Shown one piece after another: positions 53,147 to 62,076 of a DNA stretch of 64,000 nt. Position numbers and translations under genes: made by a program. The stretch lies in contig JAZNSI010000026.1 in NCBI GenBank assembly GCA_045591175.1, positions 4,819-68,818 on the forward strand. Reading direction: 5' to 3'. Each line of letters starts with the position of its first letter. Within the stretch, counting starts at the first letter, position 1. Origin of the DNA: UBA11524 sp045591175. Its GTDB lineage: Bacteria; Bacillota; Clostridia; Christensenellales; Aristaeellaceae. The notes beneath the pieces were generated by a model. That model made no database searches. It saw only the letters and a list, made by a program, of their open reading frames with translations, and had not been told where the DNA came from.

Positions 53147-54004
53147 TTATTTATTCAGCGCAGCGCGTTCCGCCGCTTCGACGGTATTCTCCAGCAGCAT
53201 GGTGATGGTCATGCGGCCCACGCCGCCGGGCACGGGGGTGATCCAGCCCGCGACTTCCTTCACGTTGTCGAAGTCCACATCGCCCACGACCTTGCCCTCG
53301 GCGTTGCGGTTGATACCCACGTCGATGACGATCGCGCCGGGCTTGACCATATCCGCCGTGATGAACTTCGCCTTGCCCACGGCAGCTACCAGCACGTCCG
53401 CGCGGCGGGTATGGGCAGCCAGATCCACTGTGCGGCTGTGGCACATGGTCACGGTGCAGTTCTGCTGCAGGAGCAGCATCGCCATGGGCTTGCCCACGAT
53501 GTTCGAGCGGCCCACGACCACCGCTTCCTTGCCGGAGAGGTTCACGCCCGTGCGGCGGATCATCTCCATCGCGCCCTTGGGGGTGCAGGCCACCACGCCC
53601 GGCAGACCGCTCATCAGCTTGCCCGCGTTCTGCACATGGAAGCCGTCCACGTCCTTCTCCGGCACGATGACCGCCAGCGCGGCAGCCTCGTCCAGGTGCT
53701 TAGGCAGGGGGAGCTGCACCAGAATACCGTGGATGGACGCATCCGCATTCAGCGCGCGGATGTGGCCCTCCAGCTCGGCCTGGGTGGTGTTCTCCGGCAG
53801 GCGGATGGCAACCGAGTGCATGCCAACCTGCTCGCAGCCCTTCTCCTTGTTGCGGACATAGATCTGGCTCGCCGGATCCTCGCCTACGAGGATTACCGCC
53901 AGGCCAGGCTGGACGCCCTTTTCCTTCAGCGCAGCAACGCGCTCCGCGATGCGGACGCGCAGTTCGTCGGACATGAGCTTGCCGTCAAGCAGTTGTGCAG
54001 ACAT
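53147..54004 (-). CDS. folD: Methylenetetrahydrofolate dehydrogenase/cyclohydrolase
   Basis: The 285-residue bifunctional enzyme has VGEDPASQIYVRNKEKGCEQVG (Lys), VQLPLPKHLD, the NADP-site VVGRSNIVGKPM and a C-terminal PGGVGRMT. GGAGGG precedes ATG 54004. It lies in the conserved nusB-xseAB-ispA neighbourhood. Confidence 0.96.
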   Translation of the reverse strand: MSAQLLDGKLMSDELRVRIAERVAALKEKGVQPGLAVILVGEDPASQIYVRNKEKGCEQVGMHSVAIRLPENTTQAELEGHIRALNADASIHGILVQLPLPKHLDEAAALAVIVPEKDVDGFHVQNAGKLMSGLPGVVACTPKGAMEMIRRTGVNLSGKEAVVVGRSNIVGKPMAMLLLQQNCTVTMCHSRTVDLAAHTRRADVLVAAVGKAKFITADMVKPGAIVIDVGINRNAEGKVVGDVDFDNVKEVAGWITPVPGGVGRMTITMLLENTVEAAERAALNK

Positions 54005-54019
54005 GGAAAATCCCTCCAA

Positions 54020-54976
54020 TTATTCTTCGTTTTCGCGTAGCATCTGCGCACCGATGAGCGCCGTACCCACTGCGTTGTCCCCGGAGAACTCCGGCTTGCC
54101 GAAGCAAACCCGCAAATCCCGGTCGCGCTTGTGGATGCGCTCGGTCACCAGCTCCCGGAATAGCTTGGACGACGATACGCCGCCCGCGATCAGCACCTGA
54201 TTGATGCCGGTTTTCTCCGCGCCGGCGCAGATCATCCGCGCCACGGTGCGGGCCAGCAGATCGTAAACCTCGCGAGCGATGTCCTCTTGGGACAGCTCGC
54301 CGGATTTGATCCACCTTTGCACCTGTGTCTCCGCGCCGGACAGGTGGCAGTTGAGGCCGCCGTCACGGGTGGTCATGGTCAGCCGAGCCTCGGAATGGCC
54401 CTGCACGGCCAGCTTTTCCAGATGCGGCCCCGCCGGGAAAGGCAGGCCCATCGCTACGCCGGTGCGATCCACCACCTGACCCGCATGCAAGTCAAGGGTG
54501 CCGCCAAGCAGCGTCAGCTCATCCCCCACGAGGGAAAGCAGCTCTGTTGTGCCGCCGGAAAGGTGCACCGCCAGCAGATCGCCGTCCACGATGCCGCTGT
54601 CCACCTTTGCCGCGGCGATATGCCCGCGCTGGTGCGTCGTAGAAAAACAGGGAACGCCAAGCATCGCAGCCAGGCCGCGACCCTGAGCGTCCCCAGCATG
54701 GAACACGGGCATGTATGAATCGGCTTCGTCCCTCGGGCGGGCGGACACGCACACCGCGGCGATTTCGCAGCCGCAGATGTGGGGCGCCAGCTCCTCCAGC
54801 CTCTCCGGCAGCGCGCGGACATGATGCCACACGCCCTCGGACTGGCGCAGCCCCCTTTCGCCCAGCTTCACGGGCAGGAGTTTGCGGCAGGAGGCGATCA
54901 CCTGCCCCTCCACCGTCACCGCAGCGGCGGAGGTGGTGTAGCAGCTGGTGTCAAAGCCGATGACGACGCGTGTCAC
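54020..54976 (-). CDS. TsaD/Kae1-like paralogue
   Basis: 318 residues with the ASKHA fold of the Kae1/TsaD family: VVIGFDTSCYTTSAA at the start, HxxxH in THQRGHIAAA, LAVHLSGGTTEL and a C-terminal GGVSSSKL. Compared with true TsaD it is shorter and lacks the usual NPLYHVEGH-type context. It keeps the metal-binding HxxxH. The start is GTG at 54976, overlapping the nusB stop. It may be a clostridial paralogue rather than the tRNA t6A enzyme. Confidence 0.78.
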   Translation of the reverse strand: MTRVVIGFDTSCYTTSAAAVTVEGQVIASCRKLLPVKLGERGLRQSEGVWHHVRALPERLEELAPHICGCEIAAVCVSARPRDEADSYMPVFHAGDAQGRGLAAMLGVPCFSTTHQRGHIAAAKVDSGIVDGDLLAVHLSGGTTELLSLVGDELTLLGGTLDLHAGQVVDRTGVAMGLPFPAGPHLEKLAVQGHSEARLTMTTRDGGLNCHLSGAETQVQRWIKSGELSQEDIAREVYDLLARTVARMICAGAEKTGINQVLIAGGVSSSKLFRELVTERIHKRDRDLRVCFGKPEFSGDNAVGTALIGAQMLRENEE

Positions 54977-55422
54977 TGCGCCGCCTCCTTCTTGCGGAGG
55001 ATGGTGCCCAGCACGCCGTTGACGAAACGGCCGGAAGTGGGCTCGGAATACCGGGTGGCCAGGTTGACCGCCTCGTTGATGGCGACGCTGCCGGGCACGT
55101 CCTCTTCGTGGAGGATCTCCCAGGCCGCCAGACGCAGGATGGTCAGGTCGACCTTGGGCATGCGGCTGACGTTCCAGCGGGGGCTGGCCGCCTGGATCTC
55201 AGCATCCAGCTCATCCAGATTGTTCAGCACGCCGTCCAGCACGCGGGCGATGTAGGCCTTGTCGGACTTGTTAGGCTCGTTCTCGGCGATCTCCACGCCG
55301 GGGATGCCTTCATGGCGCAGGGCCTCATAAACCATCGCCAGGGTATCCTCGCCGCCTTCGCCGCCGGCCAGGTTTTCAAAGATCATCTGCATAACCGCCG
55401 CACGGGCAGTACTACGGGCCAT
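54973..55422 (-). CDS. nusB: Transcription antitermination factor NusB
   Basis: The 149-residue helical protein binds boxA RNA with S10 for rRNA antitermination. It has STARAAVMQMIFE, KVDLTILRLAAWEIL and AINEAVNLATRYS, then FVNGVLGTI. GGAGGG precedes ATG 55422. Confidence 0.95.
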   Translation of the reverse strand: MARSTARAAVMQMIFENLAGGEGGEDTLAMVYEALRHEGIPGVEIAENEPNKSDKAYIARVLDGVLNNLDELDAEIQAASPRWNVSRMPKVDLTILRLAAWEILHEEDVPGSVAINEAVNLATRYSEPTSGRFVNGVLGTILRKKEAAQ

Positions 55423-55455
55423 AAAATTGCCCTCCATTCGCTTTTCTTAGGTGAA

Positions 55456-56565
55456 TTATTCGCGGATTTCCTCGTCTTCGCCGTCCAGCAGCGCTTCCTC
55501 GGCCAGGACTTCTCCGTCGTACTCCGCGTAGTCGTCAAGTTCTTCCTCTTCGGAGATCTCCGCCTCCTGGGCGATGGCCTCGACCACCTCCAGCACAGCG
55601 TTCGCGTCGATCTCCTCCACAGCTTCCGCCTCCTCGGCGGACGCCTCCGGAGCAGCTTCCTCAACAACTTCCGCCGCGGGCTCCTCGGGGATCTCCTCTG
55701 CCTGGGGTTCGACCACCAGCTCCGGCGGTGCAGGCACAAACACCGGCTGCTCCTCCGCGCCGAAAATGCGCTGATGCAGCGGACGATCGTCCTCTTCTTC
55801 GATCATTTCGGGCATCAGGGGCAGCACGGGGACGCTGGGCGTCGCAACAGGCTCAGCGAATTCCTCCACACTCTCCTCCAGCATCGGCGCCTCGGGCATG
55901 GTTTCGGGCGCTTCCTCTTCGGTCACGACCTCCGCGATCTCTTCCGCCGGGATCTCCGCAACGGGCTCAGCCTCGGCAGCCATGCCGGGCAGCAGCACGG
56001 GCCTCTCCACCGCGTAGGGTGAACCGCCCGCGTCCTTGTCGTTGTTTTCAACCAGCACACGGACCTCCCGCACGTCAACGCCGGTACAGGTGCCCACATA
56101 TTCCTTGATCTGCTTCTGCAGCGCGCCCACCGCCAGGGGGATATTCAGCCCGGCGGCCTCCTCGATGCGCAGGAAGATCACGATGCCGTCGCGGCGCTCC
56201 ATCACGGAGATATCCGCCTTACCGATCACCTCATGCTGGCTGATGCAGGTCTTTACCAGCCCCTCAATGGACTTGACGGACACGCCGATCGCGCCGTTTT
56301 CCGCCTTCTGCATCACAAAGCCCTTGCGCTTGCCGTTATTCCGGGCGAAGGCCAGCAGGATGCAGCTCACGCCCAGGCCCAGCAGCGCCACCGTCGCCAG
56401 CAGCGCGATCAGCACCGTCCGCGGCGTATGGGCGAACAGCAGCTTGCGGGCGCACTCCGTGACCGGCGCATGGAAGATGGCTTCTGCCACCACCAGCAGG
56501 CCGGAGGCAGCCAGAATCAGGCCGCTCAGCGCCGTCAGGATCCGCAGAACGATATTCTTTTTCAT
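55456..56565 (-). CDS. amaP: AmaP-like Asp23 membrane anchor with long acidic tail
   Basis: 369 residues. Two N-terminal membrane helices (about 8-28 and 48-72) are followed by an Asp23-like domain (about 85-170, GAIGVSVKSIEGLVKTCI and VDVREVRVLVEN). The last 190 residues are Glu/Ala/Pro-rich and very acidic, without predicted fold, much longer than in typical AmaP. It should tether the Asp23 protein encoded 70 bp upstream to the membrane. Confidence 0.82.
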   Translation of the reverse strand: MKKNIVLRILTALSGLILAASGLLVVAEAIFHAPVTECARKLLFAHTPRTVLIALLATVALLGLGVSCILLAFARNNGKRKGFVMQKAENGAIGVSVKSIEGLVKTCISQHEVIGKADISVMERRDGIVIFLRIEEAAGLNIPLAVGALQKQIKEYVGTCTGVDVREVRVLVENNDKDAGGSPYAVERPVLLPGMAAEAEPVAEIPAEEIAEVVTEEEAPETMPEAPMLEESVEEFAEPVATPSVPVLPLMPEMIEEEDDRPLHQRIFGAEEQPVFVPAPPELVVEPQAEEIPEEPAAEVVEEAAPEASAEEAEAVEEIDANAVLEVVEAIAQEAEISEEEELDDYAEYDGEVLAEEALLDGEDEEIRE

Positions 56566-56635
56566 CAGGAATGCGCTCCTTTCTCGCCTTGGCGCAGCAC
56601 AAAGAGGCGGCTCCGCTCATGCGGAGCTGCACGGC

Positions 56636-57160
56636 TTACGCCTCCACGGTCTCCTCAGCAGGAGCTTCCTCCGCAGCGGGCGCCTCCGCAGGCGCTTCCT
56701 CCACAGGAGCCTCCACCAGGGGCATTTCCACCTCAGCGGGCTCCAGCACAGCGTTCTTCGCGCCGGCGTTCAGTGCCTTGTTCTCCTTCTCGAAGCTCAC
56801 GCCCTGCACATGCACGTCCACGCGGACGACATGCAATCCGGTCATCTCCTCAATGGCCTTGCGTACGGATTCCTGCGCCTCATGGGCAGCCTTCTGGATG
56901 GGCTTGCCGTACTCCACGGTTACGTAGAGGTCAACGCTGGCCTCCTCGGTACCGATCTCGACCTTCACGCCCTTGGTGACGTTGCGGTTCTTGCCCAGCA
57001 AGCCGCTGTTGGGGACATTCACCATCCCGGCGATGCCCTCCACCTCGGACGCAGCCACGCCCGCAATGATGGACACGACTTCCCCGGAGTAAATGATATT
57101 GCTGCCGGGCTCCATGTCGTTCAGATCAATGTTCATAGGAAGAGCTTCCTTCTTCGCCAT
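56636..57160 (-). CDS. asp23: Asp23/Gls24 family envelope stress protein
   Basis: 174 residues with the Asp23 fold (about 15-120): IYSGEVVSIIAGVAASEVEGIAGM, GTEEASVDLYVTVEYG and LHVVRVDVHVQGV. The last 35 residues are an acidic Glu/Ala/Pro tail, like the tail of AmaP. In Staphylococcus Asp23 forms membrane-associated filaments through AmaP. Confidence 0.93.
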   Translation of the reverse strand: MAKKEALPMNIDLNDMEPGSNIIYSGEVVSIIAGVAASEVEGIAGMVNVPNSGLLGKNRNVTKGVKVEIGTEEASVDLYVTVEYGKPIQKAAHEAQESVRKAIEEMTGLHVVRVDVHVQGVSFEKENKALNAGAKNAVLEPAEVEMPLVEAPVEEAPAEAPAAEEAPAEETVEA

Positions 57161-57254
57161 AAAACTGCACCTCCAGAATCACAAAGCGGCGGTTTTTGCC
57201 GCAAAATGGGACGATTGCATCACGAAACAGGCCCTTTACAGACCGCTTCGCCTC

Positions 57255-57283
57255 ATTATAGCATAGTTTGCGCGGCTTGGCAA
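57255..57283 (-). promoter_or_regulatory. Promoter of the asp23 operon
   Basis: TTGCCA, 17 bases, TATAAT with extended -10. The run AAACTATGCTATAATG is identical to that in the argF promoter. Confidence 0.8.
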
Positions 57284-57332
57284 GTTTTCACGCAGGGACT
57301 TCATCCCTTTTCTCTTTGAAACACATACTTTA

Positions 57333-57839
57333 TCATCGCATGCCGTCCTGCAGCTTCGATACATATGTCTTGATCATATGTACCCCAAAGGCGTCAATCA
57401 CCTTACAGCATCCGTCCAGCAGCTCCGGATTGTACATGCACTCACCACGAGAAAGCATCATTTCCGCTTCATCCGCATCATCAAGCAGAATCACCTGCTC
57501 CCCTGCAAGGAGTTCAGCAATATACTGCTGCACATCATCCGGATGAAGATGCACGCCTTCCCCATCATTCCACTCAAGCAGCACATAGGTACCATATCGC
57601 ACATCGCCCGGATCAGCCAGCACACGCAGATAATCATGTACTCGAATCTTCACGCCGCCCTCTTCCATTGAGACAGGGTATTGATCCGCAAATGAAGCCT
57701 TCATCCAATCAAACAACGCCTGCCGGCCAGCGTTTTGTTCACTGCTGCAGCCCATGCAGCCTTCCCAGTTGAATATCTCCTTGCATTCCGCGACTGTCAG
57801 CATCTTCTTTTGACATCGACAGTAAAACTCAATATTCAC
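57333..57839 (-). CDS. Small Cys-rich N-terminal protein, function unknown
   Basis: 168 residues. The first 32 carry cysteines (YCRCQKK, AECKE, EGCMGCSS) that could bind zinc; the rest is acidic with no recognised motif (HLHPDDVQQYIAELL, LLDDADEAEMML). The start is GTG at 57839 with AAGGAGG 5 bases before it. A toxin-immunity or regulatory role is possible but unsupported. AT-richer codons than its neighbours hint at a different history. Confidence 0.65.
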   Translation of the reverse strand: MNIEFYCRCQKKMLTVAECKEIFNWEGCMGCSSEQNAGRQALFDWMKASFADQYPVSMEEGGVKIRVHDYLRVLADPGDVRYGTYVLLEWNDGEGVHLHPDDVQQYIAELLAGEQVILLDDADEAEMMLSRGECMYNPELLDGCCKVIDAFGVHMIKTYVSKLQDGMR

Positions 57840-57933
57840 GGGTTCCTCCTTGTAGGCAAACGGCGGCAGACATTCCGTCCACCGCCGCTGAAAATCATAG
57901 TAATATTGCAGAATAGCCCCAACGAACCACACC

Positions 57934-57986
57934 AAAGGCTTCCCCTTGAGGGGAAGCTGTCAGCGTCAGCTGACTGATGAGGTGGA
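57934..57986. repeat. Dispersed hairpin repeat, copy C
   Basis: AAAGGCTTCCCC, TTGAGGGGAAGC, then TGTCAGCGTCAGCTGACTGATGAGG. Stems GCTTCCCC/GGGGAAGC and TCAGC/GCTGA. Confidence 0.75.
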
Positions 57987-58088
57987 CGCTGGGATACAGA
58001 CAAGCAGCAAGGAATCATACACGTTCCTTTGGAGTTGCCTCCGCGGCCCCTTATTCAACATTTGCTTCCCGTTTTCGCCTACCGCGAA

Positions 58089-58143
58089 GTCCCCACTGGG
58101 GACACACTCCCAGCAAATGCCCCGTAAGGGTCACAGACCCTTA
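58089..58143. repeat. Small hairpin array after aspS
   Basis: GTCCCC-ACT-GGGGAC (58089-58103) and TAAGGGT-N5-ACCCTTA (58125-58143), the latter followed rightward by a TTTTTT tract. Its stem matches the valS-leader hairpin. Confidence 0.65.
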
Positions 58144-58165
58144 ACCCTTTTTTCCGTGTCCTGTG

Positions 58166-59941
58166 TTAGTTGTTTTCCACCGGCACGCACTTGATGTGCA
58201 GCTCGTCCAGCTGCTTCTGCTCCACGTAGCCGGGAGCGCCCATCATCACGTCCTGCGCATTCTTGTTCATCGGGAACGGAATGACCTCGCGGATGGTCTC
58301 GGCACCGGCCAGCAGCATCACCATGCGGTCCACACCGGGAGCAATGCCCGCATGCGGCGGCGCACCGTAGGTGAACGCATTGTACATCGCCGGGAACTTC
58401 GCTTTCACGTCCTCCTCGCCCAGACGAACCATCTTGAACGCCTCGATCATGATCTCCGGATCATGGTTACGCACCGCGCCAGAGGACAGCTCAACGCCGT
58501 TGCACACCAGGTCGTACTGGAACGCAGTGATGCTCAGCGGATCAACCTCGCCGGCCTGGGCCTGCTTCAGGATCTCCAGGCCGCCGTTGGGCATGGAGAA
58601 GGGATTGTGGCAGAACTCCAGCTCGCCGCTCTCCTCGCCCATCTCGTACATGGGGAAGTCCACGATCCAGCAGAACTCGTACTTTTCGCGGTCGATGTGG
58701 GCAGGGCACAGGTCAGCCAGCATCTTGCGCATAACGCCCGCAGTCTTCTGAGCAGCCAGCTTCTTGCCGGCGGTCAGGCCGACGAAGGTGTTGGGCTTCA
58801 GGTCCAGGGCAGCGATGACTTCCGCCTCCTGGGGCTTGACGAACTTGGCGATGCCGCCGGCGATTTCGCCCTTCTCGTCCACCTTGAACCAGAAGGCCTT
58901 GTTGCCGGAAACAACCTCAACGTCCGCGCAGAGCTTGTCGATCTGCTTGCGGGTGGCGGTCATGTCGCTGACGACGACAGCCTTCACCACATTGCCCTCG
59001 AAGGGGCCGAACCCGCAGCCGCCGATCAGCTCGGTCACGTCGGTCAGCTCCAGATCAATGCGCAGGTCAGGCTTGTCGGAGCCGTAGCGATCCATCGCCT
59101 CCAGGTAGGGAATGCGCTGGAAGGGCGCGGCGGAAGCAGTGTTGTAGGTGCCGTACTTGGCGAAGATGGGAGGCAGCACGTCCTCAAGCACAGCGAACAC
59201 GTCCTCCTGGGACGCGAAGGCCATCTCCATGTCCAGCTGGTAGAACTCGCCGGGGCTGCGGTCGCCGCGGGCGTCCTCATCGCGGAAGCAGGGGGCGATC
59301 TGGAAGTATTTATCGAAGCCGGAGGTCATCAGCAGCTGCTTGAACTGCTGGGGAGCCTGGGGCAGCGCGTAGAACTGGCCGGGATGCTTGCGGGCAGGCA
59401 CCAGGTAGTCGCGGGCGCCCTCGGGAGAAGACGCGGTCAGGATGGGGGTGGTGATCTCCAGGAAGCCGTGCTCCATCATGGCAGCGCGCAGGGCGGCCAC
59501 CACGTTGCAGCGCATCACGATGTTCTTCTTGACCTCGGGGTTGCGCAGATCCAGGTAGCGGTACTTCAGGCGCAGGGTCTCGTCGGCCTCGGTGGAACGG
59601 TTGATCTGGAAGGGCAGCTCGTTGTGGCGGCAGCGGCCCAGCATCTCGATCTTCTCGGGCACGATCTCGATGTCGCCGGTGGGGATCTTGTTGTTCTTGC
59701 TGTCGCGCTCACGGACGACGCCGGTCACGGAGATGGTGGATTCCTTGTTCAGGCCCTTGATGGCCTTCATCTGCTCCTCGTTCTCGATGACGACCTGGGT
59801 CGTGCCATAGAAGTCGCGCACCACCACGAACGCCAGGTTCGCGGACACTTCGCGGACGTTCTCCATCCAGCCGGAAATCTGCACAGTTTCGCCCACATTG
59901 GCCATGCGCAGCTCATTACAGGTATGCGTACGGTTCTGCAT
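58166..59941 (-). CDS. aspS: Aspartyl-tRNA synthetase
   Basis: The 591-residue bacterial-type class II enzyme has an OB anticodon-binding domain (ISGWMENVR), motif 2 FRDEDARGDRSPGEFYQ, a GAD insertion (about 280-420) and motif 3 GIAPGVDRMVMLL. GGAGTAAC precedes the ATG. hisS lies upstream, as commonly seen, but with an acetyltransferase gene between. Confidence 0.97.
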   Translation of the reverse strand: MQNRTHTCNELRMANVGETVQISGWMENVREVSANLAFVVVRDFYGTTQVVIENEEQMKAIKGLNKESTISVTGVVRERDSKNNKIPTGDIEIVPEKIEMLGRCRHNELPFQINRSTEADETLRLKYRYLDLRNPEVKKNIVMRCNVVAALRAAMMEHGFLEITTPILTASSPEGARDYLVPARKHPGQFYALPQAPQQFKQLLMTSGFDKYFQIAPCFRDEDARGDRSPGEFYQLDMEMAFASQEDVFAVLEDVLPPIFAKYGTYNTASAAPFQRIPYLEAMDRYGSDKPDLRIDLELTDVTELIGGCGFGPFEGNVVKAVVVSDMTATRKQIDKLCADVEVVSGNKAFWFKVDEKGEIAGGIAKFVKPQEAEVIAALDLKPNTFVGLTAGKKLAAQKTAGVMRKMLADLCPAHIDREKYEFCWIVDFPMYEMGEESGELEFCHNPFSMPNGGLEILKQAQAGEVDPLSITAFQYDLVCNGVELSSGAVRNHDPEIMIEAFKMVRLGEEDVKAKFPAMYNAFTYGAPPHAGIAPGVDRMVMLLAGAETIREVIPFPMNKNAQDVMMGAPGYVEQKQLDELHIKCVPVENN

Positions 59942-59989
59942 GATGTTACTCCTTTATTGTCCTGATGCTTCAATCTCAGTCATGCCCGC

Positions 59990-60496
59990 TCAGCGTTTCA
60001 GCGGAATACGGGTATAGTATTCTTCCTCGTCCTCATGGTGGATGTAAGCGCCGTTGGCGAGCATCACACGCAAGGACGCGGGATTCGTCTTTTTCACAGC
60101 CAGGTAGGCTTCGTCTTCCTCAATGAGGTGACCGGCAGTCTCCAGCAACAGCGCCAGTCCATCCTTCGCCAGTCCCCTGCCACGGCTGTCGCGGCGGATC
60201 CCATAGCCGATATGCCCCGCGCCGTTTCGCAGCATGTCGTTCAGCCGGGGCCGGAACTTGAACACGCCCACCGCCCGGTCACCCTCAAAAAGGATGTAAT
60301 AGCGCTGGGGCACATGTCCAGGCTTCAGGTCAACGCCCCTGGCATACCGGTCGCAATGGGGAATAAACCCGTTCACGAACTCCTCGTAGGGCAGGCCGTA
60401 TCCGCCGTTGCCAAAACCATTTTCGTTTGGAAGATCCTGCATGCAGTCATAGGCCGCTTCAGCCTCTTCCAGACACAGGGGACGCATCGTCAGCAT
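59990..60496 (-). CDS. GNAT-family acetyltransferase, RimJ/RimL-like
   Basis: 168 residues with GIRRDSRGRGLAKDGLALLL (acetyl-CoA loop) and KKTNPASLRVMLANGAYIHH (motif B with the Asn-x-AS-x-R pattern). It lies between hisS and aspS with short gaps. The substrate is unknown. Confidence 0.87.
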   Translation of the reverse strand: MLTMRPLCLEEAEAAYDCMQDLPNENGFGNGGYGLPYEEFVNGFIPHCDRYARGVDLKPGHVPQRYYILFEGDRAVGVFKFRPRLNDMLRNGAGHIGYGIRRDSRGRGLAKDGLALLLETAGHLIEEDEAYLAVKKTNPASLRVMLANGAYIHHEDEEEYYTRIPLKR

Positions 60497-60514
60497 GGGA
60501 ATCCCTCCTGCGGC

Positions 60515-61777
60515 TCAGCCTATCATCTCCCGCACGGTCGCGGCGGCCTCCGCCATGGGGGCCGTGCGCTCCTCGCGGGTGTTCATGTTCTTGATCTTGA
60601 TGACGCCGTTCGCCACCTCGTCATCACCCAGGGTGATGCACAGGGGCGCGCCGGTCTTGTTGGCGTACTTGAACTGCGCCTTCAGGCTGCGGCCGGTGTG
60701 ATCCATGTCCGCATTGATGCCCGCCTCGCGCAGCTGCTGCACCAGCGAGAAGGCCGCGATCTTGTTGCCGCCCATGTAGGTGATGAACACGTCGTACTGG
60801 TCAGGCTTGGGGATCTCGACACCCTCGGAATCCAGCAGCATCAGCACGCGCTCGATGCCCATGCCGAAGCCCACCGCATTCAGCGCAGGGCCCCCCAGCT
60901 GTTCGACGAGGTTGTCATAGCGTCCGCCGCCGCAGACGGTCAGGTTGCCCTTGTCCGTCGTGGTGATCAGCTCGAACACGGTCTTGGTGTAGTAATCCAG
61001 GCCGCGCACGATGCGGCTGTCCACCTGGTACGGAATGCCCACAGCCTTCAGGCAGGCCTGCAGCTGGGCGAAGTGCTCGGCGCACTCCTCGCACAGCACG
61101 TCCAGCATGGAGGGAGCGTCCGCCACCAGCTCCTGACACTTCTCGACCTTGCAGTCCAGCACGCGCAGGGGGTTACGGTCAAAGCGGGTCTTGCAGGTGT
61201 CGCACATGCAGGAGATGCGCTCGCCCAGGAAGGACTTGAGCATCCCGTGATACTGCGGACGGCACTTGGGGCAGCCGATGGAGTTGATGTTCACGGAGAG
61301 GTTCTTCACGCCCAGGCGGCTGAGCAGCCGGAAGGCCAGCAGGATCAGCTCCGCATCGGCGGAAGCATCCGCAGCGCCGAAGCACTCCAGGCCAAACTGG
61401 TGATGCTCGCGCAGGCGGCCGTTTTGAGGCGCTTCGTAGCGGAAGATGGGCGCGTTGAGGTAGTACATCTTGCAGGGCAGCGCATCAGCGTAGAGGCTGT
61501 GCTCCACCAGGGCGCGGACGGCGCCGGCAGTGCCTTCGGGCTTCAGGGTGATGGAACGATCGCCCTTGTCCTTGAAGGTGTACATTTCCTTCTGCACAAT
61601 GTCGGTGGTGTCGCCGACGCCGCGCAGGAAGAGCTCGGTGTGCTCGAACACGGGCGTACGGACTTCGCGGAAGCCCGCCTCAGCGGCGGCCTTGCGCATC
61701 TGGGCTTCGACGTGCTGCCAGCGGTAGGAATCGGTCGGCAGTACGTCCTTGGTGCCACGGGGTGCCTGGGTCAACAT
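60515..61777 (-). CDS. hisS: Histidyl-tRNA synthetase
   Basis: The 420-residue class II enzyme starts MLTQAPRGTKDVLP and has LKPEGTAGAVRALVEHSL, RYEAPQNGRLREHHQFGLE, VRGLDYYTKTVFE and CGGGRYDNLVEQLGG. Residues near 195-215 (CMCDTCKTRF and CKVEKC) add a Cys cluster seen in some clostridial forms. AAAGGAGG lies 8 bases before ATG 61777. Controlled by a T-box. Confidence 0.96.
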   Translation of the reverse strand: MLTQAPRGTKDVLPTDSYRWQHVEAQMRKAAAEAGFREVRTPVFEHTELFLRGVGDTTDIVQKEMYTFKDKGDRSITLKPEGTAGAVRALVEHSLYADALPCKMYYLNAPIFRYEAPQNGRLREHHQFGLECFGAADASADAELILLAFRLLSRLGVKNLSVNINSIGCPKCRPQYHGMLKSFLGERISCMCDTCKTRFDRNPLRVLDCKVEKCQELVADAPSMLDVLCEECAEHFAQLQACLKAVGIPYQVDSRIVRGLDYYTKTVFELITTTDKGNLTVCGGGRYDNLVEQLGGPALNAVGFGMGIERVLMLLDSEGVEIPKPDQYDVFITYMGGNKIAAFSLVQQLREAGINADMDHTGRSLKAQFKYANKTGAPLCITLGDDEVANGVIKIKNMNTREERTAPMAEAAATVREMIG

Positions 61778-61803
61778 GGGACAATTCCTCCTTTGTGTGG
61801 GTA

Positions 61804-62041
61804 TCAAAAACCCCCACACAGAAAATATCTGCATGGGGCGAGATGATCAAAACAAACTCGCGGTGCCACCCATTTTCGCATCGTGATACGATGCCTCTTG
61901 GCCGCTGTAACGTGCGGACACGCCCGATTCTCACCGGGAGGCTCCAAGGTGTCAGTCGTGCGCCGTTGACGGATTCCTTTCAGCCGTGGGAATCCTCTCT
62001 GTGGACGGTGGACGCGCGGTCTTCTTTTCATCGCCGTACAA
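61804..62041 (-). ncRNA. T-box leader of hisS
   Basis: The T-box GGGTGGCACCGCGAG is at 61857-61871. A terminator follows: an 11-bp stem with G-U pairs (CCCCATGCAGA/TCTGTGTGGGG, 61812-61838) and GTTTTTG. CAC histidine triplets at 61958-61960 and near 61949 are specifier candidates. A second hairpin GTGTGGG/CCCACAC just before the ribosome binding site overlaps the terminator. Confidence 0.88.
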
Positions 62042-62047
62042 GTGAAT

Positions 62048-62076
62048 ATTTTAGCAGGTAATCGTAGAATTGTCAA
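62048..62076 (-). promoter_or_regulatory. Promoter of the hisS T-box transcript
   Basis: TTGACA, 17 bases, TAAAAT. Its -35 box overlaps the stop codon of the upstream LRR gene. Confidence 0.85.
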
